Position numbers and translations under genes: made by a program. Shown here piece by piece: positions 21,990 through 33,209 of a stretch of DNA of 64,000 nt; the first letter of the stretch is position 1, and every line of letters starts with the position of its first letter. This DNA is from Rostrohypoxylon terebratum (Eukaryota; Ascomycota; Sordariomycetes; Xylariales; Hypoxylaceae): positions 62,001 through 126,000 of the forward strand of contig MU385916.1 in the NCBI GenBank assembly GCA_022497145.1, given 5' to 3'. The notes under the pieces were generated by a model. The model was not told where the DNA came from and searched no databases. It saw only the letters and a program-made list of their open reading frames with translations.

Positions 21990-23697
21990 TTAGAAATGAA
22001 CAATTCCTCTCGTCACCCACATATCCCAGGCACTCTTCACTAGCAGCCAATCGTCAATGCGCGTTTCCAAGTACGCACTGGCCACTCCATAGTCCTCGTA
22101 CGCTTCGGTGAGGACCTTGCGCAAGCCGCCCACCAGGGCAAAGACGTCGTGGGGCGAGGGCAAGTCCTTCAAACGTCCAATAGCACCATCGCGGTTTTGG
22201 TAATCCACGTTGACAGCATACCAGAAAATACCGTCCATGTGTTCGTACAGGGCGCGTTCGCCAGGTGGCGAAAAGACGACTTTCTCGACGTTCTCCCACG
22301 ACGCTACGAGGGGTCTGTCGGGCTCGTCGTAGAACAGGTGGCACTCGATCTCCCCGGTTTTCGACCAGCGAATATCGCGAACCTCGTAGCTCCATAGGAT
22401 CAGCGATCCGTCGAGGTTGTATTTGGGCGAATATTGTCTGAGGGCACCCAGGTCGGCATCAAGCCAGGTACCCTTTCTTCGAGTTCGAGATGAGATGGGT
22501 CCGACGGTGCTTTGCAGGCGGTCTTGGCTCACGCGGATCTCTCCAGGGAAGTCGACTCTGGCGGCCCCGATGGCTTCTTCGATCAAGTTTTGTTTTTTCA
22601 GGTCGACGAACCACTGGAGAATCGGGGTTCCCTTTGCGGCTACACGTTGTCGACGATTGAGCACTAGATGAGACACGCGTTAGTAGAAACTTAAGATTGT
22701 TCAGGATAAAAGTACATGAGGTTGTTTTAAAGTCGAGTATTGAGATATTACAAGCCAATAAATGCTTTTATGAATAAGAGGAAGAACTTACTAGCCGAAT
22801 TCAGTGCTTGGGTCTGACGTATGTGCTCCTCGTAGTCCGGATTGGCCAGCTCATCATCATTCAGATTCTCCTCCCAGATAGTCTTGAGAACGGAATCCGG
22901 GACAGTGGCTGATTTGCCGAATGTGAAGATTTCGCCGTTACTCAATTCAGTTGAAACTTGGACAAATGGCAAGTTCCAAACCGAAATCTCATCGATGGGT
23001 ATCGCCGCGAGTTCTCCTAAACGTACCGGCTCGGTTGTAGTAGACAAGCGTATTGAAAACTGCTTGATAGCCGTGCATTGGCTGAGTAGGGAGAAGACGA
23101 ATGGCTCCGGGTGAAGCCCCGGTTGCAGGTTGGGATAGTATGTCAGGTGAACTCTGTTGGTCCATGATGCGAAGTATGATTTCCAGACGTCGTCAAGGTT
23201 GCCACCCTCTAGGAATTGGAGGTCCAATTCAAGGTATCGGATCGCCTCTCGTCGCTCAGGAGTGATTGCCGACAGGAACACATGGAGGTCCTGGACACGG
23301 TCGAATTGGAAAGAGTTAATCCAGTAAAAGACGGGATATGTTTTGAGTTCATTGTAGATCATTTTGGACACGCGTGATAGAGCCACCACGTTGAGTCGCG
23401 AGTGTTCGGTGTTGACCAACACTGCCTGGTCTGGATAAACACCATGTCGGAGGTTGTCAATGTACGATCCCCAAACAAACTTGTTAGCCCCGTCTGCTAC
23501 TTGTTTTGGTCGTATGGCCTTCGGGACGGCCACAGCGAACTCATAGATGATGAGTCGCAGCTAAGAGGTTGTCAGTTTATCGACGATGCGATTTTGGTAG
23601 GAATTTTAGGTGAGTATATGCAAACCTCTAGCGGGAGACGAAAGAAAGGGACTTGGTTGTTGGGGATGGCCCTCACTTCTCGTCGACGAGTAGGCAT
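21990..23697 (-). CDS. 2EXR/F-box-like hypothetical protein, 504 aa
   Basis: Exon 1 23697-23626, intron 23625-23561, exon 2 23560-22792, intron 22791-22664, exon 3 22663-21990; sum 1515 nt. The first exon joins to give FRLPLELRLIIYEFAVA, the opening found in fungal F-box-like and 2EXR proteins (FxLPxELRxxIY). The middle reads HSRLNVVALSRVSKMIYNELKTYPVFYWINSF, the usual 'CR..R.E....FY..N.F' second motif. The C-terminal exon has no family I recognise. Such proteins are numerous and variable in Pezizomycotina; an adaptor role in ubiquitin ligases is possible for some but not shown here. Confidence 0.8.
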
Positions 23698-24812
23698 CTT
23701 GTAGGTGATTGCTTGGAAATCATAGGAGTTGAGAATGAAGTTACTCTTGTTTTTAGGAATGATGATGGCGGTGATAGGGAGGTGGTGGAGGGGTAATTGA
23801 TTCTAGATGGATGATAGGAAGGGGAGGTCTTGAGTAGAGTTAGATACGTGTGAGAAAATATATTCCCGGTGGAAAATGAGAATAGTCTCACAGTTAGAAT
23901 GTGTTGGTTAGAAGTTATGGTTGGTTGTGGGAAATTTTGAAATTTGTATGATGGAAGGGAATGGTTGGAATGGTGAATGGGTTAAGTGTAAGTAGAAATG
24001 GGGGACACACAACATATTTTTCTTGGGGACTTTCTTAATTCAAATAACTACTGGGTAATTAAGGTGTAGAAAGAACTAATTAGTAATAGAACGACGTCAA
24101 GTAATAGATATAAACGCCTTCTATGGCAATATATACGCATATTTGACCCCTATATCCGCATAATCCACCGGGACGTATAACACTATTTCATTGATACACA
24201 TAATATCTCCCACATACAACACAATCATGCGTGGTACTGTGTCTTGTAGACTCATATATAGAGATCTATCATCCTATAAAGCCTCACGTAGCATAGCTGG
24301 CTATGACGGGGTTGGCGACTATAGTCGGTGAAAGGGGCACACACTTTCCTAGCATGTTATGAGATATCCTCGAAACTTGGAAACCTTGAATTGAAGAGAA
24401 TAGAAAGCGTGAAGACAGACACAGAGAAGATAAGTTGATAGCTGGTACTAAAGGAATAACAGAAAGGGAAAAGTCGAATGTAATAACGACGATGTAGAAA
24501 ACGACGATAAAAGTAATAAAGGGGGAGGAATGTAGTCACCCAAGAATACCTGTTTTACAGCAAAAAGACTTTACTTGGCTAGCTATAGGTGAGTATAGGA
24601 GGTATAAACCGTCATATAACAATCATTAACCTCTCATGGACATGTATGGGACGATGTATATATCAAAAACAGGTACTTGTATTGGAACATCTATATATCG
24701 TGTAGTAGACGACAGCATAACTCGTTACTTAGTATTGACACTTAGAAAAGCCTCGAAGTGTTTTCGTTTATTTGGATGTTGCCTTTCATCAGGCCTCTGA
24801 GAACCCATCTTT
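23698..24812. other. AT-rich intergenic region
   Basis: No supported gene. Base composition is more AT-rich than flanking genes, with purine-rich runs (GGTGATAGGGAGGTGGTGGAG near 23770) just upstream of the 2EXR gene. Confidence 0.55.
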
Positions 24813-25196
24813 TCAACGGTTGCCTACTATTCGTTTTTTAGTCTTGACAATATTATTCTCGGGGCGCACTGTAATATTCTTCGAGAGTTTACTTCTTCGA
24901 AATCTACCATCCCATACCAACCTAGACCAGCATTCGAGACACATTCCTTTTATCCGATGACTCGTACTGGACTTTATATCTCTAGTTCTCACGAGAGTTT
25001 CACCGTCGTAAGCATGCCCACATTCGTAGATATGAATAACATTGTCAGCGTAGCGACTCTTGAGCGGCAACTTACTAGGTTTTAATCTAGCGCACTGGAT
25101 GGATGAGAGATGGGCATAACGAAGTCGGGACAACCTCAAGGCGGTCACTTGGTGGTAATATAGTTCTTTCTCGGTTAGTCTATAGTACCGTCCCAT
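24813..25196 (-). CDS. Possible small protein, 127 aa, with C-x-H / C-x2-C pattern
   Basis: An ATG-initiated frame with plausible composition: YHQVTALRLSRLRYAHLSS, then IHIYECGHAYDGETL and IKGMCLECWSRLVWDGRF. The CGH...CLEC spacing could bind zinc, as in small fungal proteins written only as hypothetical. No introns were needed. The surrounding region is AT-rich and an ORF just upstream (NPPLGIDITFMWYEPLAQNA near 25220-25285) in another frame could be a missed exon. Could equally be a relic or chance ORF. Confidence 0.35.
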   Translation of the reverse strand: MGRYYRLTEKELYYHQVTALRLSRLRYAHLSSIQCARLKPSKLPLKSRYADNVIHIYECGHAYDGETLVRTRDIKSSTSHRIKGMCLECWSRLVWDGRFRRSKLSKNITVRPENNIVKTKKRIVGNR

Positions 25197-25810
25197 ATTG
25201 TTGAGCTGCGTTCTGCGCTAGTGGTTCATACCACATGAATGTGATGTCGATGCCCAAGGGAGGGTTATATCTACTATTCATGGCGAGAACAATAATGATT
25301 ATGTGTACCTAGCTAAGGAGCATTATCATATCAATCTTTCCCCTGTCTTTGTCATTATTAACAATCATCAAACTAACACAAAAGGCAAAGAGGAATTTGG
25401 TCACGTCTTTCACCGGGCCATTGTTCTCGAGAGGATGATGTCTAAATTAAGCACATTATCGATGAGAAGTTTGATAGCATAACCCGGGCTGCCTGAGAAA
25501 CAATCTTCTGTGAACTCGATGAAGCTTAATAATGAATCAATTTTTATCGCTATGACCAATGCGTCATTGTTCCAGGGCTGTATCTCGTAACCCATCTACC
25601 CGCATATGGTGTATCGACCCCTGACCTTCCATATTAGGCGCCTTCGCATTGAACCGTCGCGTTTCTCCGCCTCGCTCGTTAACCTAGGCATTAGCTTCGC
25701 ATACCTACGTAAATCCAATCCTCCAAGCCAATATTTTTCCAAATTTATCTGTAGCTATTTCGAAACCCTATCTCAATACTAACTGACGGCTTTTAAGGTA
25801 CCAAATCAAG
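25197..25810. other. Intergenic region upstream of the amidohydrolase
   Basis: No supported gene. Likely promoter of the downstream amidohydrolase; no TATA box recognised. Confidence 0.45.
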
Positions 25811-27229
25811 ATGACCAGACGCCCGATCCAACAACAACAGCAGCGGGCCTCGCCCCCACCAAGCCGGGTGTTCTCCACCGCCTTCGGCATCGCGATAAGA
25901 CCACATCACGAAGACAGCTCTCAACCCGCCATTCAGCCCACCTTCACCATCATAACAACGGACTTGCTAATCCCCGGCGACGGGCCGCCCCTCCCAGACG
26001 GCGCCCTAGTACTCTCCTCCAAGCTAATCGTCTGGGTAGGTCCCCGCGGCTCCATCCCAGCAGACTACACCTGCGCGCCGCACAAATCCTACACGGTGCC
26101 GTACCTGATGCCGGGGCTCTGGGACTGCCACGCGCACTTCGGCGGGGACAGCGAAGCCGAAGGTAGCGACAGCTTCCTCGGCTTCATCGCGGAGCACCCG
26201 GCGGCCGCGGGGGCGCGGCTAGCGCGGGGTTGCTGGGAGGCGGTGCAGCGGGGGTACACGTCGCTGCGCGACGTGGCCGGGTACGGGTGCGAAGTCGCGC
26301 GCGCGATCGACGACGGCACCATCGTCGGCCCGAACGTGTACAGCGCAGGCGCGTGTCTAAGCCAGACCGCCGGCCACGGCGACGTCTTCAGCCTGCCCGC
26401 CGGCGACGTGCTGCTGAACCTCGGCGTCGCGAGCATATCCGCCGGCCAGTTCGGCGCCGGCATGTGCGTCATCGTGGACGGTGTGGATGAGTGCCGGCGA
26501 GCGGTGCGGTTGCAGATCCGGCGGGGGGCTAGGTGTATCAAGATACTGGCGAGTGGGGGTGTCATGTCCAGGGATGATAACCCGCTGTACGCGCAGTTTA
26601 GCCCGGAGGAGCTGAGGTGCATTGTCGAGGAGGCGACGAGACAGAATAGGGCTGTTGCGGCGCATGTTCACGGCAAACCGGGCATCTTGGCGGCGGTGGA
26701 GGCGGGAGTTACGACGGTGGAGCACGTCTCGTTTGCGGATCAGGAGTGCGTTGACTTGATTAAAGAAAAGGGAACCGTGTGGATTGCTACACGTACCATC
26801 GTCGACATGCTGTTGCAGTCGGGTGGCAAGGGCTTGTCGCGGCAGCAGTGGGAAAAGGCCCAATTGTGCGGTAAAAATCACCTGGCGGCGTATAAGTTGG
26901 CGATTGACGCGGGCGTTCCGATTGCGCTCGGGACGGATACCCCTCCGGGCTTCAATATGGCGGTGGAGCTGGATTACGCAGTACAGGCTGGTCTGAGCAA
27001 TCTGGAAGCGATCAAGGCTGCTACAGCTAATGGCCCCTTAAGCGTAGGGGGACAAGCACCGAAGACAGGTCAGCTGAAGGTCGGATACGAAGCCGACGTG
27101 CTTGGTCTTCTTCAAAATCCGGTAGAGGACGTAAAAATATTGCAAGAAAAGACAAATATTGGTTGGGTATGGAAGGGCGGAAAGATTCTGAAGGGGCCAG
27201 GAGTTGGTCCTTGGGGAGAAGAAATATAG
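25811..27229 (+). CDS. Amidohydrolase-superfamily metal hydrolase, ochratoxinase/imidazolonepropionase-like, 472 aa
   Basis: Single exon. All metal-ligand positions of a binuclear amidohydrolase are present: CHAH (H107, H109), IKILASGG (K244, the lysine usually carboxylated), HVHG (H285 or H287), VEHVSF (H305) and GTDT (D376). The set and spacing fit the group that contains fungal ochratoxinase and bacterial Xaa-Pro/Xaa-Arg dipeptidases, enzymes that cut amide bonds of N-acyl amino acids and dipeptides. No signal peptide: the N-terminus is MTRRPIQQQQQRAS, so a cytosolic enzyme is more likely. The 5' two thirds are very GC-rich (above all 26130-26470) compared with AT-rich flanks. Substrate cannot be assigned. 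Convergent with the bZIP gene, 79 bp apart. Confidence 0.88.
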   Translation: MTRRPIQQQQQRASPPPSRVFSTAFGIAIRPHHEDSSQPAIQPTFTIITTDLLIPGDGPPLPDGALVLSSKLIVWVGPRGSIPADYTCAPHKSYTVPYLMPGLWDCHAHFGGDSEAEGSDSFLGFIAEHPAAAGARLARGCWEAVQRGYTSLRDVAGYGCEVARAIDDGTIVGPNVYSAGACLSQTAGHGDVFSLPAGDVLLNLGVASISAGQFGAGMCVIVDGVDECRRAVRLQIRRGARCIKILASGGVMSRDDNPLYAQFSPEELRCIVEEATRQNRAVAAHVHGKPGILAAVEAGVTTVEHVSFADQECVDLIKEKGTVWIATRTIVDMLLQSGGKGLSRQQWEKAQLCGKNHLAAYKLAIDAGVPIALGTDTPPGFNMAVELDYAVQAGLSNLEAIKAATANGPLSVGGQAPKTGQLKVGYEADVLGLLQNPVEDVKILQEKTNIGWVWKGGKILKGPGVGPWGEEI

Positions 27230-27308
27230 TGGTAAGCCAAGAACTAATAGTGGCTTTTAAGCCCATAGGTTTTCCAGTGTAAATACATGGAAAAAGGGTT
27301 CAGGTTTT

Positions 27309-28398
27309 TCATATATCTATCACCAACCTCTCCTCTCCCCTAGTTTCTCTCCACCTGTTGGTTGATTCAATTAGAGTGTGGCATCCTTTCAACAAAAAAG
27401 ACCATTTGGTCGCGAACCCTTCACTGACTTCCCAGCCGGTTTCCGACCAAGGCTCGCCCCAGACGATCATGCCTCTCGTGGCCACTTCATCGAACCCCTC
27501 ATAGAGCCCACCCACCATATCGACGCAGAGATCGTCTTCATCGAACCTTCCGCGATTCAGGAGCAAATTATCCCGCATATTTGGCCAAGGAAACGTATCT
27601 ATCCAGACATCATGTGCTATTTGCCTCTGGAGTAGTGTTTCCTCGAAAGAAGGAGGTATGCTATCAGGGGCAGAGGGTAAATACTTGATATTTAGGGCGC
27701 CACCGCATTCGAGAGGTATTCGGTGAAGAATCGATAAAATGGACATATTGGTCATGAACGCCCGAAGAACGTTGTATTGAATTAGGACGATCAGACGATG
27801 GTCCGCGGAGATAGGAAATGCGAAATCTGGAATATTCGAGTTAAGCGGATGGGCGCTATCGAGATATGGAATCATAGGAATTATGATTCGACCTCGATCC
27901 CGTGAAATACTTGCTGAGCTCTGTCTTGGGTATGGATATATCTCATTTAGATGAGCCTCGAGCCTCTCCCAATATGTGAAAGGTTTCAGTTGATTGTAAA
28001 GGTGAAGCGATCTGCAGGATTGAGCCCTAAGAAGATGCAACACTTCCGTTAACGAGCTTGAGTTGCTGGTGTCTTGTTGAGACAAATCTACCAAGCTGGA
28101 AGATTCGTTTAGGCTAACATTTGGGGGCTGGCGCAGATTTTCAGGCGTTTCTTGGGCTGCCCTTTTACGGCCTGTAGTGGAATAAGCAACTGCTAGTCCA
28201 CTACTAAATCGTTTAACTTACGCCAGGCCCTTTGGTGTAGGCGGTTATGCCGTCTTCTCCTTTCAGCTGCGGACGATAGGCCAGTCCAGTCGTCATCTTT
28301 CATTCGTGCCTGGAGTCCGTTAGCTCTATCCCCTAAAGGCAAATGAATTTTATTAAGCATATGAAAATCAGGAACCTTACTTCACGTAGCTGTTCCAT
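27309..28398 (-). CDS. bZIP-like transcription factor with DUF3425 domain, 322 aa
   Basis: Exon 1 28398-28381, intron 28380-28310, exon 2 28309-28222, intron 28221-28172, exon 3 28171-27309; sum 969 nt. The basic region reads ERRRRHNRLHQRAWRRK after DDDWTGLSSAA, the usual start of this fungal group. The DUF3425 part has DHRLIVLIQYNVLRAFMTN, DVWIDTFPWPNMRDNLL, DEDDLCVDMVGG, GMIVWGEPWSETGWEVSEGF, KWSFLLKGCHTLIESTNRW and RGEERLVIDI. Exon 1 is only 18 nt. These proteins are presumed DNA-binding regulators, often near secondary-metabolism or accessory genes. Regulation of the adjacent amidohydrolase would be pure guesswork. Confidence 0.87.
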
Positions 28399-29141
28399 CT
28401 CTGATACTGGATACGTATGTGGGAACTAGAGGCACCTATTTCTCTTTACCGTAGTTTAACGCTTCAGGGCTATTCATGCATTCTGCTTATTCGGCATCTT
28501 CTACTTCACTTTCAAGTTGTCCGGGGGGTTCGGGCAAATCCCTCCTTTAATATAGTACAGAACTTTTCAATGGGAACCGGATCTCATATTAAACACGTCT
28601 TGGACACATCACTAAAACACTTCGGCGTCTAGAAACTGTCCGAATCGAACGAATCGCAGATATTATGCACGTATTCCGGTTCCTGTTTTTGTTACTTTTA
28701 GGGCCCGTCTAGCCCCGGGAGCTTAGTTCGAACCATAGCCTGGGGATGTGCTAAACTTAGGCAGGAATAGCGCATCTGCCATCTGCTTATCCTGCATATA
28801 CCGCTAGCCCTATCCTAGCTATTCTAGAGCTCCCCATGACATCGCCAACTTTTACTGTTGCAATGTAGCGAAGTCAAGAGGATGGGAGTCATATCTGAGT
28901 ACGTATCATGAGTTGGAAAGTTGGAAGGTCCGAGAAGTTTTCGAAATGGTGAGATATATAAAATGATTTGTATTTACAGACTAAATCCGTCTAATCCGGG
29001 TCACAAATCGGTTGCTCTGCGATCTTTATGGAGTAGAGTAAAATCATCACGAAACTTCGAAGCCCATTTTATTGTAACGGATTTCTTTGGTATAGAATAA
29101 CTAGGTATATTTATTAAAACTTGATCGCTGATCTGCCCACA
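28399..29141. other. Intergenic region between divergent bZIP and SDR genes
   Basis: No supported gene; the shared upstream region of two divergent genes. GAGATATATAAAATG near 28950 could be a TATA element for the SDR gene. Confidence 0.45.
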
Positions 29142-30319
29142 ATGTCCGGATTCGTTGATTTCGATCCTGACAAGGACATACCTTCTCTGCGAGATAGGGT
29201 CATATTTATCACTGGCGGTACGTCTTTACAAATATCACTCTCATGACAGCGGGCTAACTGCCTACAGGTACCGGTGGCCTTGGACGAGCATCAGTAGAAG
29301 CCCTAGCAAAACATGAACCCGCCCACATCTACTTTACCGGCCGCAACACGCAAGCCGGCGAGTCGCTGGTTGAGGACGTAAAGAAGGTAAACCCGATAGT
29401 AGGGATAACTTTCCTGAAGATGGATATGGCGTCCTTGTTATCAGTGAAGAACGCCTGTGATCAGTTCTGTCATGATCGTCTCGACATTCTAATGTTAGCC
29501 GCTTACCCCTACTCTATTTCGAACATCGTTTGGTGAGACAAACATCTAATTCGCCGCAATTAGGTGCAATGCCGGCATTATGGACTGCCCTCTGGCTGTG
29601 AGCGTGGATGGCTTTGAAATACGCTTCGCCGTGAATCATCTCGCTCATGCTATGGTAATTCAGCGACTCTTACCCACCATGCTAAAAACTGCGGAGATGC
29701 CGGATTCAGATGTCCGACTGATTCTTCTCACATCCGTTGGTTGGCAAATGCATCCGAAGAACGGCATCGAGTTCGACACGCTTCGGTCTAAGCAAGAGGA
29801 CTTGTGCATGTTGGGTTTTAGTTTCCATTATGGGTAAGCCACTCTTTTCTTACGATCGATATTGCCAGGCAGGCGAGATAGCTTTTCTCACGTAATATCG
29901 GGTTTAATATGCAGATGCTGGAATTGTAGGGCTGACTCGGGAGTTTGGTTAGGCAAAGCAAGCTGGCGAATATACTCTACGCATCCGAAGTGGCTCGTCG
30001 ATATCCCAGCATCAAAGCCGCTTCTGTTCACCCAGGCGTTGTAGCCACCGACCTCGTCAACAATCTGCCAACGATGAGGAAAGCCATGGTGTATGGTGTG
30101 AACTGGCTTAAGGGCATTAAAATAGTGGACGAAAAGAAGGGTCGTCTGAGCCAACTTTGGGCGGCCGCCGGCGCGAGTCGAAATGAGCTCGTCAATGGAG
30201 CGTATTATATGCCGGTTGGTGTACTGAGCAATGAGAAGTTGGATAAATTTGCGAAAAGCGAAGAGCTGGCTGGCGAGTTGTGGTCGTACACAGAGAGCGT
30301 TTTATCGAAGGTGGCGTAA
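29142..30319 (+). CDS. Short-chain dehydrogenase/reductase, 312 aa, four exons
   Basis: Exons: 29142-29217, 29268-29493, 29564-29833, 29953-30319; sum 939 nt. NAD(P)-binding TGGTGGLG starts at residue 24, NAG at 103-105, a catalytic Ser in LLTSVGW, and YGQSK (Y190, K194) is restored only by splicing at 29834-29952. The glycine-rich loop is also split by an intron. Length and the post-catalytic VHPGVVATDLVNNL segment fit the retinol-dehydrogenase/WW-oxidoreductase-like classical SDRs. Substrate unknown. No signal peptide. Confidence 0.9.
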
Positions 30320-33209
30320 GCCACGGAGCTTGGATCGAGGACGATGGAATTCATGGTGTGCTAGAATAATTCGACGTGGTAATCTTCACTCATATCGCAA
30401 ATCATTCTTGTCGCTTTCTATGGGTTTTTATTATTGCACCTTCGGAACGTCGCGGCGATTACGCGGCATTGTACGAAGTAGGTGACCATGGTTAGTATGG
30501 ACAGTAGAGATGAGGTTGAAGTTAGTATTTCCAAAGAGCAAGTAAAATGGCGATTGAGTCAAAGGGGTTGATGATATGGGGGGTGTTTCAAAGACTCGAA
30601 GTAATAATTAAACTCCGGACTCCCCGAGGACTTCCAATAAACACCCATAGACTTACGCGCTCGGAACTAGAAGCGGAGCAGACGCTTAAGTCGTGTCTAT
30701 AGGTAATCTAAACCGACTTTTTTAAATTCTGCAATGTCGCTAAGACTCAAGTGAATGGATGATCTTGTCATTCCTATGAAACTATTGGACCTACTCGGCC
30801 GAGTATGTTCCGCCTACCCGGCTTGCCGGCTTGCCATCGACAGTCCGCACGGGTATTCGTTTCCAAGTTAATGACGGTTTACGAGATACATAGTGTAGTA
30901 GTACTATTATGAGACTATTATCTTCGCTAGCTTCGTCTCGGAACGACCGTGCACTCTCAACACCGTCGACTGATAGCATTGATGCCGACGTGTTTTAGAA
31001 GTTTAAGCCACAGTCAAAATCAAGTCAAAGGGTTTTCATCAGTGATCACGTTATCCTTCCGTCGTGCGGTCCTCGTATCAACATCAGGTCCGCATCGGAG
31101 GATTCTTCAGCTCGACTAGAAGAGAAGGTTTCAGCGTCTATAAAAAGGCCATCCGACAAAACACGGCGGTGTCTACCAGTGCCGTCCAAGTGCTTACTGC
31201 ATCATACTCGTGATGGCTTCATTCCATACCTCCAAGAGGGATCCTAGGTAGTAATAGACGATAATATGGTAGAGTTTGTTTGATACCTAGAAAGATTGTC
31301 TGTAGATCTGCATGCAATTGTAATGTAAGTACCTAGTGTAAGAGTGTGAGTACAGAAATATGAATACCTAATGTTGATAGGGGTATTGTTCAATGCAGGC
31401 ACGGGAGGGGTTGTGTCGTATCCTTGCCTGCTTTGTGTAGGTATAACACCTATATTGGCGACATGTAATCTTTTCTTTACCTCATATTGTCTCGATATTG
31501 TGACATCGGGCATTTATTAGGGGTTTGTGTCATTTTAGTGCCAGAACACAAAAACGTCCAACAACGACGTCATTCCTACCCATCTGCCCATCTTGCCCCA
31601 TCCCGCGTAGAGAAATAGGGATCTCTGCATCTAATAGTACGTTGCGATGTCGCGATGCAGACCGTCGATGAATATTCAATAATGCGACCCTATCATAGGT
31701 CGCCCCCATCGTGAGCAGCCTGGGGTTAGAGCGTGCAGAGCGTGTAACTCTTTCTATTCATCTAGATTAGTTTTTTTTTCTTATTTTAATATCAATCTAC
31801 TCGAAGGTGGCAGGGGACTCGTAAATGGATAATTTGAGCTTTAACCGAACCTCAAGAAACCCAATGAAGAGGTCGGGTTGAAGTCGGTGAGTACGTAGCA
31901 ACGATACCATGCCGCGCGACGATGCCGCATATCATAGTTCAAACAAGATCGCCGGCGACAAACCTGTCAAGCCTGCTGGCGCTGCTCCACGGTGCTTCCA
32001 AGGTGCCACGTGCGGACCAATACAAACCTACCAACCCTAGGGCATACTGGGCATCTGCAGGGCTATGAGTTCTGTATTTTATTTCTCCAATTTAAAAAGC
32101 CCGCGCACTAGTTATGATCAACTAGAGAATAGCTAGGGATAACGTTTGATAATCATAAGTATCCAGGATAGGTTTTTTCGTCCGTTGATCTGCGGAAGGC
32201 TAAAGTAGATGCAAATAGTTCATATAGTTCATTTGGTTGACATTGGACTATTCTGCTGGTGGACGGAGGACCGGCAAAAGACGGACGACAGCTAGCTATA
32301 CGATAGCCTCCGTACGTCTGATAGGAGTTGGGGCGCCAGTAGGGACGAATAAGCTTAAACCCGTCCAACTCCCAACGGCAACGGACAAGGCGGACGGTAC
32401 TAGAAATGCGGTTAACATAATACTATGCGGTAGAGAGGATGCACTAGTTCGGCACGAGTAGGCCAAAATAGGCTTTGGTACGTCGTTAGGACTCGTTAGG
32501 ACTCGTTAGGACATGGGGCTAAGTAGGTAACATTGCGATCGACGACTCTACCATGAACTGCCATGCGGGGGCTAAAACTCCTTCACTGGGACCCCTGGTC
32601 TAGCTGCCTGACACCCACGTTGGTGGATTAAGGTAAACTGTAGTAGACTGCAACGCACGGTGATAATTCTACTATCGCTTGTTGTGGAAGGAACCTCGAA
32701 GACAAGCTCTGTCAAGCAATTACCGCAAATCCTACCTGAATCCATCTTGTCCATCCTGCTGGTATCCATTCTGGTGTGTGCCATCTTGGTGCGCCAAGAG
32801 TTTACGCTTAGCGGTGCTTAGATGCCACTCGCCAATTAGATGAGAGGAGGGAAAATGTCCATCGCTATTCTAAGACCCTGACCAGTGACGACATCCGAAG
32901 GGGGTGATAGACTCACCAAAGTGGATGGGATAGTAGAATCTGCATGGTTAAGATTGAATGCATAGGTCAGGGGTGTGTTGGTGAGCGTGAGGGTGCAGTC
33001 TCTGCAGCTCTTCTGTACGTATATATCTGCCTCTGTCTGTCAGCATAATCTGTGTTCCTCGTTCGCTTCATCATCACAACAACGATCAGCTTACAGTGTC
33101 TCTCACTCAGTCGCTCTCTACTATTTCCAACTCAGTCACTCCTTGATATCTTGAGCTAATCAGCTTCCTCGCTTAAACGTAATTCCTAAAACCACAACAA
33201 ACCGCCATA
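30320..33209. other. 2.9-kb gene-poor region
   Basis: No supported gene. TATAAAAAGG at about 31139-31148 is followed about 65 bp later by a 12-codon ORF (ATG at 31213) whose stop overlaps a GTAGTA donor-like word, so an unrecognised small gene is possible. A tandem 10-bp repeat (ACTCGTTAGG, about three copies) lies at 32483-32512. A CACGTG core is near 32007. The last 200 bp are the pyrimidine-rich leader of the secreted-protein gene, with a TATATAT word near 33020. Confidence 0.5.

Noticed and set aside
26089..26881. Two minus-strand ORFs (174-177 codons) opposite the amidohydrolase
   Set aside because: Antisense shadows in a GC-rich gene with all catalytic motifs on the plus strand.
28680..28760. 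A tRNA T-loop-like word (AGTTCGAACCA)
   Set aside because: No acceptor stem or anticodon arm can be paired around it. I found no convincing tRNA or rRNA gene in the window.
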